Source of the DNA: Kitasatospora phosalacinea
Lineage (GTDB): Bacteria > Actinomycetota > Actinomycetes > Streptomycetales > Streptomycetaceae
NCBI RefSeq assembly: GCF_000717185.1
Contig: NZ_JNYE01000019.1
Coordinates: 45,473-109,472, forward strand
Direction: 5' to 3'
Length of the DNA: 64,000 bases
Shown here: piece by piece, positions 7,592-16,221 of the stretch
Layout: the number at the start of each line of letters is the position of its first letter
Position numbering within the stretch: the first letter of the stretch is position 1
Notes under the pieces: generated by a model
Seen by the model: only the letters and a program-made list of their open reading frames with translations
The model's database searches: none
Told to the model about the DNA's origin: nothing
Program-made: the position numbers and the translations under genes

Positions 7592-8215
7592 TCAGGCGTG
7601 GTGCTCGCGCCGGAGCGAGAACTGGTGGTCCGGCGTCCGCGGCTTCGTCGCGGTGTCGGGCCGGGCCCGCTGCGGGTCGCCGTCCGTACCGACCAGGGCG
7701 GTGAACAGTTCGCGGGCGCCGAGCAGGGCCCGGCGCTGCTCCTCGGTGTCCGGGGCGACCCCGGCCGGGTCGGCCGCGGCGAGGGTGCGCAGCACCCGGT
7801 ACGACTCGACGTGTGCGCCGTGGTCGACGGAGATCGCGTCGATCTGGGCGTCGACGTCGGTGTCGGGGTAGCCGCGGTCGCGGGCCACCCGGGACAGCAG
7901 CGCGTCCGCTTCGGCCAGGGCCTGCCCGGGGGCGTCCACGAAGTGGGCCTGGGCTTCTCCCCACTGCTGTTCGGCGCGGGCCCGTTCGGCGTCGCCGAGC
8001 GGGGTGAGCGTCAGTTCCCGGTGCCGTTCGACGCGCCGGGCGAGTTCCCGTTCGGCCGCGGCGGTGTCGCCGTCGTACCGGGCGACGGTGCGCCCGTACT
8101 CGGGGCCGAAGCGGCGGCTCAGGCTGGGGTGCTGCTGGCGGCGGAGGGCGAGCACGCCGCACACCGCCGCCACCACCAGGACCAGGACGAGCGCCACGAT
8201 CAGACCGCTGGACAT
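7592..8215 (-). CDS. Single-pass membrane protein with RFGPEY domain
   Basis: A 207-residue protein. Residues 4-24 form one transmembrane helix, followed by R-R-F-G-P-E-Y-G-R-T-V and a long charged helical cytoplasmic domain. This domain contains the A-H-F-V-D-A-P-G-Q-A-L-A-E-A-D motif and V-A-R-D-R-G-Y-P. The combination is typical of a widespread uncharacterised streptomycete family. It is upstream of and co-oriented with the related soluble protein at 6903, suggesting a membrane anchor plus soluble partner. Function is unknown. Confidence 0.85.
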   Translation of the reverse strand: MSSGLIVALVLVLVVAAVCGVLALRRQQHPSLSRRFGPEYGRTVARYDGDTAAAERELARRVERHRELTLTPLGDAERARAEQQWGEAQAHFVDAPGQALAEADALLSRVARDRGYPDTDVDAQIDAISVDHGAHVESYRVLRTLAAADPAGVAPDTEEQRRALLGARELFTALVGTDGDPQRARPDTATKPRTPDHQFSLRREHHA

Positions 8216-8541
8216 GCTCTGCCTCCTCACCGCGGGCACCCGTCCGCCGGGCCGCCCTGTTGGGTTCGCTCGCGGATCCGGGTGACCCGAACGGCGGCCC
8301 GCAAACACCGCGGCGCCGCTGACGCCGGGTCAGCCCCCCACCGCCGACGGCTTGCCGAGCACAGGCCGCCGGGCGTCGGGCGTCGGACGTCGGGCGTCGG
8401 CCGCGGGCCACGGGCCACGGGCCGCGGGCCTTGGGCCGCCGAACGGGCGACACCTGCGGTGAAATCCGCGAACGCGGGTAGTCGGGCACCGCGTCACCGT
8501 GCAGCCCGTCCGTCTCCCCCGTCCGACAGTGAGGTCCGTCC
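8216..8541. other. Intergenic stretch with short degenerate repeats
   Basis: No gene is seen. From about 8370 to 8401 there are four copies of a 7-bp GCGTCGG-like unit, followed to about 8431 by GGGCCAC/GGGCCGC-type reiterations. The region lies between divergent genes and should hold their promoters. Confidence 0.5.
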
Positions 8542-8946
8542 GTGCCAGGTTTCACCGCCCTCGACACCACCGCCCGCCTGCCGTACAGCGCCCACCCGCA
8601 CATGCCCGTCCGGGCCCAGCTCCGCTTCGACACCGCGCTGCCGTACGGGGTGTGCCTGGTCCTCGGCCCGGACGGGATCGAGGACGGGGCGGTGACCTGG
8701 TACTTCGCGCGGGAGTTGCTGAACGACGGCTGCTACGGGCCCGCCGGGCTGGGCGACGTCCGGGTGGGGCCCGGGCGGGCGGGCGAGGTCCGGGTGACGC
8801 TGTGCTCACGCGCCGAGCAGGCGGTGCTCAGCCTTCCGGCGGCCGACGTGGCGGCCTTCCTGCACGACAGTTACGTCCTCGTCCCGCCCGGCACCGAGTC
8901 CGACTGGCTGGACCTCGATGCCGCCCTGGCCCGGATCACCGCCTGA
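8542..8946 (+). CDS. SsgA-like sporulation/cell-division protein
   Basis: A 134-residue protein of the SsgA-like (SALP) family, which controls septum-site localisation and peptidoglycan maturation in sporulating actinomycetes. Recognisable features are L-R-F-D-T-A-L-P-Y-G-V, the W-Y-F-A-R-E-L-L segment, G-D-V-R-V, and the conserved F-L-x-x-S-Y-x-x-V-P-x-G-x-E near the C-terminus. It uses a GTG start at 8542. The ending L-D-L-D-A-A-L matches the short L-D-xx-L tail of the family. It sits next to a convergent TetR gene without an obvious functional link. Confidence 0.93.
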   Translation: MPGFTALDTTARLPYSAHPHMPVRAQLRFDTALPYGVCLVLGPDGIEDGAVTWYFARELLNDGCYGPAGLGDVRVGPGRAGEVRVTLCSRAEQAVLSLPAADVAAFLHDSYVLVPPGTESDWLDLDAALARITA

Positions 8947-8953
8947 GGGGGCG

Positions 8954-9538
8954 TCAGCGCGGGGAGAGCCCGGCCAGCAGGAGGTCGACGACGGCGTCCA
9001 GGTCGGTGTCGTTGGCCGGGGAGGTCCAGTCGGCGGCGTGCGCGGGGTGGTGGAAGCGGGCCGTGGCCTGGAAGACGGTGCGGCCCGTGGCGGCCGGGTC
9101 GGCGGCGGTGAGGTCGCCCGCGGCGACTCCGGCCGCGACGATGCGGCCGAGCTGCCCGGCCAGTTCGGCCTCGTGGGCGGCGACGACGCCGGTCGTGGTG
9201 CTCATCAACTCCCGGAAGGTGCGCTGCAGTTCCGGGTCCTGGGTGGCGTAGTGCCGCTTGGTGGCGTTGAGCGTGCGGATCCAGTGGCGCAGCCGCTCGG
9301 GGGCGGGGAGGGCCGGGTCGTCGGCGACCGCGGCCATCGGGACGGAGGTGCGGCGCAGCCAGCGTTCGGCGACGGCCTCGCGCAGTGCGGCCTTGGTGCC
9401 GAAGTGGCGGTAGACGCTGCCGTGGCTGACACCGAGCGCCCGGGCGACGTCCACCACGGTCGCCTTGGCGGGGCCGTAGCGGCGCAGGACGTCCTCGGCG
9501 GTGTCGAGGATGCGCTCGGTGGTCAGCTGTTCGGTCAT
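8954..9538 (-). CDS. TetR family transcriptional regulator
   Basis: A 194-residue regulator. The N-terminal DNA-binding domain includes the helix-turn-helix at about residues 28-48 (V-D-V-A-R-A-L-G-V-S-H-G-S-V-Y-R-H-F). The C-terminal ligand-binding domain is helical. It lies 72 bases downstream of the aldo-keto reductase gene on the same strand. A 24-bp palindrome in front of that reductase (10623-10646) is a plausible operator for it. Its stop is 7 bases from the convergent SsgA-like gene stop. Confidence 0.93.
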   Translation of the reverse strand: MTEQLTTERILDTAEDVLRRYGPAKATVVDVARALGVSHGSVYRHFGTKAALREAVAERWLRRTSVPMAAVADDPALPAPERLRHWIRTLNATKRHYATQDPELQRTFRELMSTTTGVVAAHEAELAGQLGRIVAAGVAAGDLTAADPAATGRTVFQATARFHHPAHAADWTSPANDTDLDAVVDLLLAGLSPR

Positions 9539-9610
9539 GTCCCGAGGTTATCGTCCGGCTCCTCCCCCTCGCCCTCCTCGCCGTTTCGCCCCCTCGCCCT
9601 CCTCACCGCT

Positions 9611-10600
9611 TCACCGCTCGCTGTCGAGCATCCGCATCTGCGCGGGGTCGTAGCGGTCGCCGCGGGCCGAGTCGGCGGGCACCGCCGCTTCGATCGCGGC
9701 GAGGTCGGCCGCGTCCAGGGTCACGTCGAGGGCGCCGAGCGCCTCGTCGAGGCGGTCGCGGCGGCGGGCGCCGATCAGCGGGACCAGGCCGTCGCCGCGG
9801 CTGAGCACCCAGGCGATGGCGAGCTGGGCGACGCTGGCGCCCTTGCGGTCGGCGACCGCCCGCAGCGCCTCGACCAGGGCGAGGTTGTGGCCCAGGGCGT
9901 CGCCGCTGAACCGCGGCAGGTGGGCGCGGAAGTCTCCGGCGGCGGCCTGCGGCGTCCAGTGGCCGCTGATCAGGCCGCGGGAGAGCACTCCGTAGGCGGT
10001 GACGGCGACGCCGAGCTCGTTGGCGGTGGGCAGGATGTCCTTCTCGATGCCGCGGGAGATCAGCGAGTACTCGATCTGGACGTCGGTGACGGGGTGGACG
10101 GCGTGGGCCCGGCGCAGGGTCTCCGCGCTGACCTCGGACAGGCCGATGTGCCGGATCCAGCCCTTGTCGACCAGTTCGGAGAGGGCGCCGACGACGTCCT
10201 CGATCGGGTGCTCGGGGCTGATCCGGGCCGGGCGGTAGACGTCGATGTGGTCGGTGCCGAGCCGCTGGAGGCTGTAGGCGACGAAGTTCTTGATCGCGGC
10301 GGGGCGCAGGTCCACGCCCAGGAAGGCGCCGTCGGCGTCGCGCAGCGCCCCGAACTTGACGCTGACGACGGCCCGGTCGCGGTCGCGGCCGCGCAGCGCC
10401 TCCTGGAGCAGCATCTCGTTGTGCCCCATGCCGTAGAAGTCGCCGGTGTCGAGCAGCGTGACGCCGCGGTCGAGGGCCGCGTGCACGGTGGCGATGCTCT
10501 CGGCCCGGTCGGCCGGGCCGTACATGCCGGACATGCCCATGAGCCCCAGGCCGAGGCGCGAGACGGACGGGCCGGTGGTGCCGAGGGTGGTGTTCTCCAT
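9611..10600 (-). CDS. Aldo-keto reductase
   Basis: A 329-residue NAD(P)H-dependent oxidoreductase of the aldo-keto reductase superfamily (TIM barrel). The catalytic tetrad region is visible as L-L-D-T-G-D-F-Y-G (Asp and Tyr) and V-V-S-V-K-F-G (Lys). The usual histidine of the tetrad falls where D-V-Y-R-P-A is read, which is an atypical replacement shared with the K-F-G/R-P-A subgroup. The C-terminal cofactor region carries V-L-S-R-G-D-G-L-V-P-L-I-G-A-R-R. The ATG at 10600 is chosen over an in-frame ATG 36 bases upstream because the latter overlaps the operator. Likely co-transcribed with the TetR gene. Confidence 0.9.
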   Translation of the reverse strand: MENTTLGTTGPSVSRLGLGLMGMSGMYGPADRAESIATVHAALDRGVTLLDTGDFYGMGHNEMLLQEALRGRDRDRAVVSVKFGALRDADGAFLGVDLRPAAIKNFVAYSLQRLGTDHIDVYRPARISPEHPIEDVVGALSELVDKGWIRHIGLSEVSAETLRRAHAVHPVTDVQIEYSLISRGIEKDILPTANELGVAVTAYGVLSRGLISGHWTPQAAAGDFRAHLPRFSGDALGHNLALVEALRAVADRKGASVAQLAIAWVLSRGDGLVPLIGARRRDRLDEALGALDVTLDAADLAAIEAAVPADSARGDRYDPAQMRMLDSER

Positions 10601-10622
10601 GGCTCCACCGTACGCCCCTCGG

Positions 10623-10646
10623 CTGACATATTTCAAAATCTGTCAG
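10623..10646. promoter_or_regulatory. Palindromic operator before the aldo-keto reductase gene
   Basis: A near-perfect 24-bp palindrome with outer arms CTGACA and TGTCAG and inner arms ATTT and AAAT, unusually AT-rich for this genome. It lies 23 bases upstream of the reductase ATG. The position and length suit a dimeric TetR operator, presumably for the regulator encoded at 8954. It also overlaps the stop codon of the upstream NUDIX gene. Confidence 0.65.
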
Positions 10647-11104
10647 TCCAATTCTGCCCGACCGTGGTGCTCGGCCGGTCCGCCCAGGCGGGCGAGGAAC
10701 TCGGCGTGGTGGGCGCTGACGACCGGGAGGTCGTCGAGCGGCGCCCAGCGGTGGGCGTCGTGCTCGGTGAGTGCGACGGGCGTGCCGTCGGGGACGGCGG
10801 CGGTGAAGGCGAACTGGCGGGCCCGGACGCCGGCCCGGCCGGTGAAGTCGGCGGCGTGCAGGTAGACGAGGTCGAGCCCGGTCAGGCCGGTCTCCTCGGC
10901 GAGCTCGCGGGCCGCGCCGACCAGCGGGTCCTCGTCCGGTTCGAGCGAGCCGCCGGGGATCTCCCACAGGCCGCCGAAGTAGTCGTCCGCCTTCCGGCGG
11001 ACCGTCAGGACCCGCCCGCTGCCGTCCTGGACGACGACGCCGCCCAGGAGCGCCTCGATGCCCTCGGCCCTGGCCTGCCGGACGAGCTGCTGGAGATCGG
11101 TCAC
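10643..11104 (-). CDS. NUDIX hydrolase
   Basis: A 153-residue pyrophosphohydrolase with a perfect Nudix box: G then x5 E x7 R-E-L-A-E-E-T-G-L around residues 53-75. This box coordinates magnesium and cleaves nucleoside diphosphates linked to another moiety. The substrate cannot be told from sequence. The GTG start at 11104 (V-T-D-L-Q-Q-L) is preferred over upstream codons because the upstream sequence is low-complexity and a GGGGGC stretch precedes this GTG. It is co-oriented with the reductase gene downstream. Confidence 0.9.
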   Translation of the reverse strand: MTDLQQLVRQARAEGIEALLGGVVVQDGSGRVLTVRRKADDYFGGLWEIPGGSLEPDEDPLVGAARELAEETGLTGLDLVYLHAADFTGRAGVRARQFAFTAAVPDGTPVALTEHDAHRWAPLDDLPVVSAHHAEFLARLGGPAEHHGRAELD

Positions 11105-11292
11105 CGCGGTGCCCCCGTTCGTTCGTGTGTCTCCCGACCCTAGCGACGCCCACCGACAGCCCCGCGGGCCGCGGGCCGCGGCCGGGAGGCCCGACCGGGA
11201 GGCCCGACCGGGTGTCACACTCCGCTCCCCGGACGCCTCTCGGGTCCGGGCGGGGCGTCGGCACCGTCCGCGGCACCGGGAGGAGCGGGTAA

Positions 11293-12129
11293 ATGATCAT
11301 GGTGACGGGTGCGACCGGGACGGTCGGACGCGAGGTGGTGCGGCTGCTGGCGGCGCGCGGGGACGCAGTGGCGGCGGTGACCCGCGATCCGGCCGCCGCG
11401 TTCCCCGCCGGCGTGCGGCGGGTGGTGGGCGATCCGTCCCGGCCGCGCTCCCTGGACGGGGAGCTGGCGGGGGTGCGGGCCCTGCTGCTCTCCCCGCGGG
11501 CGGTGGGCGCGGCCGCGGCCGACCTGCTGGCGTCGGCGGCGGGGCACGGAGTGCGGCGGGTGGTGGTGCTGTCGGCGGTGACGGTCGAGTACGGGGGCGG
11601 GTACCGGCGCTTCGCCGCGGAGTTCGAGCGGGTCGAGGCCGCGACCCGGGACTCCGGCCTGTCCTGGACGTTCCTGCGCTGCGCCGACTTCGCCGCCAAC
11701 TCGCTGGCCTGGGCGCCGCAGGTCCGGGCGACCGGCACCGCCCGGGGCGTGCACGGCGCGGCGGCCACCTCGCCCGTCCACGAGCGGGACGTCGCCGAGG
11801 CCGCCGTCCTGGCCCTGCGCGACGAGGCCCACGCGGGCCGGGCGTACCCGCTCACCGGGCCGCAGTCGCTGACCCAGTACGAGCGGGCCCGGCTGATCGG
11901 TGCGGCCCTCGGCCGGGAGGTGCCGTTCGAGGAGGTCCCTCCGGAGGCGCTGCGCCGGGCGCTGCTCGCCCAGGGCCTGCCCGCGGACGTGCCCGACCGG
12001 CTGATCGGCTACGCGGCGGCCTGCCTGGCCGCCCCGGGCCCGACCACGGACGCCCTCCCCCGCCTGCTGGGGCGCCCCGCCCGCACCTTCGCCGCGTGGG
12101 CGGCCGAGCACGCGTCCGCCTTCGCCTGA
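11293..12129 (+). CDS. NmrA-like NAD(P)-binding oxidoreductase
   Basis: A 278-residue Rossmann-fold protein of the atypical short-chain dehydrogenase group. The N-terminal V-T-G-A-T-G-T-V-G is the dinucleotide-binding glycine motif. S-A-V-T-V-E-Y and R-C-A-D-F-A-A-N follow where NmrA/HSCARG members have their substrate side. The usual Tyr-x3-Lys catalytic pair is not evident, which fits redox-sensor or quinone-reductase-like members. The ATG at 11293 has a GGAGG-like site. It stands alone on the plus strand. Confidence 0.88.
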   Translation: MIMVTGATGTVGREVVRLLAARGDAVAAVTRDPAAAFPAGVRRVVGDPSRPRSLDGELAGVRALLLSPRAVGAAAADLLASAAGHGVRRVVVLSAVTVEYGGGYRRFAAEFERVEAATRDSGLSWTFLRCADFAANSLAWAPQVRATGTARGVHGAAATSPVHERDVAEAAVLALRDEAHAGRAYPLTGPQSLTQYERARLIGAALGREVPFEEVPPEALRRALLAQGLPADVPDRLIGYAAACLAAPGPTTDALPRLLGRPARTFAAWAAEHASAFA

Positions 12130-12449
12130 GCCCGGGTGCGCGCCCCGGTCGGGTCGGGGCCGGGGCAGCGCCGACGGGCCCGGATCGCGGCGTGGATGCC
12201 CTCGTCCCGGAAGGTCGGCGGCAGGCGGCAGGCGGCAGGCGGCAGGCGGACGTCGACGGTCGCCGCCGTCGGGGTGGTGGGCCCGCCCCCCACCCCCGGC
12301 TCAGGCTCGTGCGCCCGGTCGCGCCACGGTCTTGTCAGGTCGGTCCGGCAGTCGGGCAGCGGCCGGTCGTCACACGAACGGGTGGGCCGGGTGCGTCTCG
12401 GGCCGCTTCGGCCAAGGGAGTTGCCGTCGCGGGTCTAGAGTCCGTCGAC
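12130..12449. other. Intergenic stretch with 7-bp tandem repeat
   Basis: No gene is supported. About 90 bases after the NmrA-like stop there is a run of four to five GGCAGGC/GGCGGCA heptamers (about 12220-12245). The remainder precedes the methyltransferase GTG and presumably contains its promoter. Confidence 0.5.
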
Positions 12450-13283
12450 GTGGCACAGACGATCTCCGACGAGCCCGTTCCCCCGTACGTCGACCCGACG
12501 AAGCCGAGCATCGCCAGGGTGTACGACGCCTTCCTGGGCGGCACCGACCACTACGAGGTGGACCGCGAGGTGGTCCGCAAGGTCACCCGGGCCGCCCCCG
12601 AGGCCGTGGACCTCGCGGTCGAGAACCGCGCCTTCCTGATCCGCGCCTGCCGGTACCTGGCCGCCCAGGTCGGGATCACCCAGTTCCTGGACTGCGGCTC
12701 CGGCCTGCCCACCGCCGAGAACACCCACACCGTGGTGCAGCGCGCCGACCCGCGGGCCCGGGTCGTCTACGTGGACAACGACCCGATGGTGCTGGCCCAC
12801 AGCCGCGCCCTGCTGGCGGGCGACGAGCGGACCCCCGTCGTCGCCGGGGACATCTTCGAACCGGAGGCGCTGCTGCGGGACCCCACCGTGCGCTCCGCCC
12901 TGGACTGGGACCGGCCGATCGCCCTGCTGCAACTGGGCACGCTGCACCACTACAACGGCGAGGACGTCCGCACCCGCCGGGACGTCATGCGCGCCTACAC
13001 CGACGCGCTGCCGTCCGGGTCGTACGTGGCGATCAGCCACTTCCTGGACCCGGAGGACGAACACAGCGGCACCGCCCGGAAGATGGAGGAGATGTTCCTG
13101 CACAGCATGATGGGCAGCGGCACCTTCTCCACCCACGACGAACTGCTCCGGCTCTTCGACGGCCTGGAACTGCTCACCCCCGGCCTGGTCCGGTGCTGCG
13201 ACTGGCGGCCCGACGGCCCCCGGCAGGAGCCGCTGACCGCAGGCCGGCGCTGCATCGCGGGCGGCGTCGCACGGAAACCCTGA
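12450..13283 (+). CDS. SAM-dependent methyltransferase, DUF574 type
   Basis: A 277-residue protein of the actinomycete DUF574/Methyltransf_19 family. Typical features are the start P-S-I-A-R-V-Y-D-A-F-L-G-G-x-D-H-Y-x-V-D, the S-adenosylmethionine loop F-L-D-C-G-S-G-L-P-T, V-V-Y-V-D-N-D-P-M-V-L, and a late Y-V-A-I-S-H-F. The members are often multiplied in streptomycetes and the substrates are unknown. The GTG at 12450 is chosen because the family motif begins about 20 residues later, and no upstream start gives a better fit. Confidence 0.92.
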   Translation: MAQTISDEPVPPYVDPTKPSIARVYDAFLGGTDHYEVDREVVRKVTRAAPEAVDLAVENRAFLIRACRYLAAQVGITQFLDCGSGLPTAENTHTVVQRADPRARVVYVDNDPMVLAHSRALLAGDERTPVVAGDIFEPEALLRDPTVRSALDWDRPIALLQLGTLHHYNGEDVRTRRDVMRAYTDALPSGSYVAISHFLDPEDEHSGTARKMEEMFLHSMMGSGTFSTHDELLRLFDGLELLTPGLVRCCDWRPDGPRQEPLTAGRRCIAGGVARKP

Positions 13284-13451
13284 GCCGACGCCCGACGACG
13301 GTGGTGGTCGGGTCTCCGCCGGAGGCCCGGTCGTAGGCGGTCAGCGGGCCGAGGATGCGGTGGACCGGCTGCCGGGCTTCTTCCCAGCGCCCCGGGCTGC
13401 TCCCCGACGTTCTCTGCGGGCTGCGGCCGCCCCCGTCCGGTGGGCCCGGTC

Positions 13452-13982
13452 TCAGTGCGGTCGCAGCCCGGGGTAGTAGCCCAGTTGGTAGGTCGACAGG
13501 TCGGAGACGGCCAGCTCGCCGCCGCCCCGGCAGACGGGGCAGACGCGTCGCGCGAAGCAGACGCGGCAGCGTCGGCGTCCGGGAGGCTCGCCCGGCAACC
13601 AGCCGCGCCCGTCGCAGCTGTCGCAGGCGCCGAGGCCGTCGCACTCGTAGCAGAGCACGTAGCCGGGCGTGACGGTCTCCGCCGTCCGGACCGGTTCCGG
13701 CCGCCGGGGCTGCTCCGGTTCGCGCGGGGTCGCGGCGGGTGCCCGCCCGCGGTGGGGCGCGTTCGGGCCGCCGTCGTCCGGGCTGCCGTCGTCCGGGCGG
13801 GCTCGGGCGGCACCGGCCTCGGCGGGGCGTTCTGCGCGGGGCGCGGCCGCGCGGCGGCGCGGCGGCGGCTCGTGCCCCTGGTCGGCGCCCGGGGTCGGTT
13901 CCTCCGGCGGCTCACCGGGCTGCGCCCGCCGGGCGTGCCCGGACCGTTCCGGCTCCTCGCGCGCACCCGGCACCTCTCCCAT
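13452..13982 (-). CDS. Protein with DnaJ-like CxxCxG zinc-binding cluster
   Basis: A 176-residue protein. The first 100 residues are disordered and rich in P, E, R and A. The C-terminal third carries four cysteine pairs: C-Y-E-C-D-G-L-G, C-D-S-C-D-G-R-G, C-R-V-C and C-P-V-C-R-G-G-G. This matches the zinc-binding cysteine-rich domain of DnaJ but without a J domain. A chaperone-adaptor or redox role is possible; no specific function is known. ATG at 13982. It is 55 bases downstream of the LysR gene on the same strand. Confidence 0.8.
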   Translation of the reverse strand: MGEVPGAREEPERSGHARRAQPGEPPEEPTPGADQGHEPPPRRRAAAPRAERPAEAGAARARPDDGSPDDGGPNAPHRGRAPAATPREPEQPRRPEPVRTAETVTPGYVLCYECDGLGACDSCDGRGWLPGEPPGRRRCRVCFARRVCPVCRGGGELAVSDLSTYQLGYYPGLRPH

Positions 13983-14037
13983 GGGCTCCGTCCTTCCCCG
14001 GTCCGGCCGGGTGAATCCCGTGCGGGCCGGACGGGCG

Positions 14038-15045
14038 TCAGGTCGGCGGCCCCGCCGACGGCGCTGCCAGTGGCCCCGTCGGCGCGAGGAGGGTGTGCAG
14101 GGAGCGGTTGTGGCGGCGCAGCCAGTCCCGGTAGACGGGGTTGCCGCCGGCCAGGCCGAGGTAGGCGTGGCGGAGGTCGTCCCAGAGGCCGTCGAGGGCC
14201 GGGCCGCGGACGGTGTCGGGGCGCCAGGTGAGCAGCAGTCGGACGGCGAGCGGGTCGCCGTGGACGGGGCGCAGGACGGTGCCGGGGCCGGGCGGCGAGG
14301 TGGGCTGGCAGGGGCGGACGGCTTCGCCGGAGGCGACGAGTTCGGCGGCGGTGGCGTTGTCCCGGACCTGGATGACGCGCGGGTCGAGTCCGGCCTCGGC
14401 GAAGACGCGGCGCAGGGCGGCGTACTCGTGGTCGGCGGTCGGGTCGACCATCCAGGTGTCGCGGGCGAGGTCGGCGAGGCGGACGACCGGCCGTCCGGCG
14501 GCGGGGTGGGTCTCGGCGAGGGCGACGAACTGGGGTTCGCGGGCGAGCAGCACCCGCTGCTCGGTGCCGGCGGGGACGTGCAGCGGGAAGCCCTCGCTCT
14601 CGTGGACGAAGGCGGTGTCGAGCTGTTCGGCGGCGACCAGGTGGAGCAGGGCGATCGCCGAGATGTCGATGTGGATGGTGGTGTCGGTCTCCGGGAGCCG
14701 GTCGTGGATGCGGCGCAGCCAGGCGGGGACGGCGCGGCTGCCGACGCTGCCGATCCGCAGTCGGCGGCGGCCCGGTCCGGTGGCTTCGGCGCGGGCGGCG
14801 GCGACGAGGGCGTCCATCTCGGTGATCACGGGTCGGGCGCGGGAGAGCACCGAGTGCCCGAGGGCGGTGGGGCGGCTGCCGGTCCGTTCGCGGGTGAACA
14901 GCCGTCCGCCGACGGTGCGTTCGATGCGGTGGAGTTGGGTGGTCAGCGACGGCTGGGTCATGCCGAGTCGACGGGCGGCCTTCCGGACGCTGCCGGTGTC
15001 GGCGATCGCGCACAGCACCCGCAGGTGTCGGACGTCGAGCTCCAT
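14038..15045 (-). CDS. snpR: LysR family regulator of snapalysin
   Basis: A 335-residue LysR-type regulator: an N-terminal winged helix (about residues 4-62, with A-A-R-R-L-G-M-T-Q-P-S-L-T-T-Q-L-H-R-I-E) and a periplasmic-binding-protein-like effector domain. It is divergent from a snapalysin gene, which is the classical snpR-snpA arrangement in which SnpR activates the protease gene. The ATG at 15045 is preferred to the GTG one codon upstream. Assignment rests on family plus context. Confidence 0.88.
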   Translation of the reverse strand: MELDVRHLRVLCAIADTGSVRKAARRLGMTQPSLTTQLHRIERTVGGRLFTRERTGSRPTALGHSVLSRARPVITEMDALVAAARAEATGPGRRRLRIGSVGSRAVPAWLRRIHDRLPETDTTIHIDISAIALLHLVAAEQLDTAFVHESEGFPLHVPAGTEQRVLLAREPQFVALAETHPAAGRPVVRLADLARDTWMVDPTADHEYAALRRVFAEAGLDPRVIQVRDNATAAELVASGEAVRPCQPTSPPGPGTVLRPVHGDPLAVRLLLTWRPDTVRGPALDGLWDDLRHAYLGLAGGNPVYRDWLRRHNRSLHTLLAPTGPLAAPSAGPPT

Positions 15046-15072
15046 CACGGGAGCATAGCCAGGCGCCCCACG

Positions 15073-15087
15073 TATGCCAAGAGCATG
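15073..15087. promoter_or_regulatory. Candidate LysR box between snpR and snpA
   Basis: The short dyad ATGC-N5-GCAT lies within a T-N11-A arrangement, 28 bases upstream of the snpR start. A neighbouring direct repeat of CAAGAG follows (15078-15083 and 15089-15094). LysR regulators bind T-N11-A dyads and SnpR is described as doing so in this intergenic position. The assignment is by pattern only. Confidence 0.4.
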
Positions 15088-15262
15088 TCAAGAGATGCCC
15101 GCGAACCGTCAAACCGCCTGCCGGGCAAGGGCATTGCCCCGGGCTATCGCCGGTTGCCATCTCCGCGACCCGCCCGGCCTGCCCCAAGCTCGGTGCAACA
15201 ACTCGTCACCGCGTCCCGGACGTCCTCCCCACGGCGCCGGGACCCGCGAATGGAGTCCCCAC

Positions 15263-15925
15263 ATGAACCGCTCCATGACCGTGCTCGCCGCCGCCCTCGG
15301 ACTGGTCCTCGCGGCCGGGACCGCCGCCGTGCCCGCCGCCGCGGCCGCCCCGGCCCCCGCGGCCGCCCCGGCCCCCGCAGCCGCCGCCCAGGGCTACACC
15401 CCGTCCGCGGGCGTCGCCGCCAACTCCGCCGAGGCGGCCGGCAACAAGGCGTTCTACGAGGCCGTGATGAAGTCGGCCCGCGCCAAGCAGGCCGCCAACC
15501 CCTACCTGCTGGCCGTCACCGTCACCTACGACGCCAGCCAGGCCCCGACCTTCCGCACCGTGATCTCGCAGAGCGCGCAGATCTGGAACTCCTCGGTCAC
15601 CAACGTGCAGCTGCGCTCCGGCACCAGCGCCGACTTCCGCTACTACGAGGGCAGCGACTCCCGCGGCTCCTACGCCTCCACCGACGGCCACGGCCGCGGC
15701 TACATCTTCCTCGACTACGCGCAGAACCGGCAGTACAGCTCGCTGCGCGTGGTCGCCCACGAGACCGGCCACGTGCTCGGCCTGCCCGACCACTACACCG
15801 GCCCGTGCAGCGAGCTGATGTCCGGCGGCGGGCCCGGCACCTCCTGCACCAACCCGTACCCGAACTCCACCGAGCGGAGCCGGGTCAACAGCCTCTGGCT
15901 GTACGGCCTCGCCGCCGCGGGCTGA
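15263..15925 (+). CDS. snpA: Snapalysin, secreted small neutral metalloprotease
   Basis: A 220-residue preproprotein of peptidase family M7. The signal peptide occupies about residues 1-29, followed by an A/P-rich propeptide region. The mature protease carries the zinc motif [12 protein letters not shown] at 166-177, in which the third ligand is aspartate as in snapalysin. The following [11 protein letters not shown] and C-T-N-P-Y-P-N segments with a disulphide pair are also family hallmarks. The ATG at 15263 precedes a typical signal sequence. Expression is expected to be driven by the divergent snpR product. Confidence 0.95.
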   Translation: MNRSMTVLAAALGLVLAAGTAAVPAAAAAPAPAAAPAPAAAAQGYTPSAGVAANSAEAAGNKAFYEAVMKSARAKQAANPYLLAVTVTYDASQAPTFRTVISQSAQIWNSSVTNVQLRSGTSADFRYYEGSDSRGSYASTDGHGRGYIFLDYAQNRQYSSLRVVAHETGHVLGLPDHYTGPCSELMSGGGPGTSCTNPYPNSTERSRVNSLWLYGLAAAG

Positions 15926-15948
15926 CCCCGCCCCGGCCCGGCCCTCCT

Positions 15949-16006
15949 CCGACCCCGGCCGCTCCGACCCCGGCCGCTCCGACCACCGGCCGCTCCGACC
16001 ACCGGC
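15949..16006. repeat. 15-bp tandem repeat after snpA
   Basis: About four copies of a CGACCCCGGCCGCTC-like unit, the last with CGACCACCGG variants, beginning about 24 bases after the snpA stop. No gene uses this stretch. Confidence 0.7.
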
Positions 16007-16221
16007 CCCCGGCTCCGCGACCCGCGGAGCCGGGGGCCGACCCGCGTCCGGGAGGAGCGCTGCGGGGCCGACGGGGGCCGGTGGGGGCGGGTGGCGGGAA
16101 CCGTTCCGGCCGGTCACGTCGTCCGAGGCCGCGTAGGGCCTCGCACCGGCCCCGGGTCCTCCCCGGCGGCCCGGCTTGTAGGCTCGGACGGAACAGCTCT
16201 GATTCTTGGAGGGGGAGCCCG

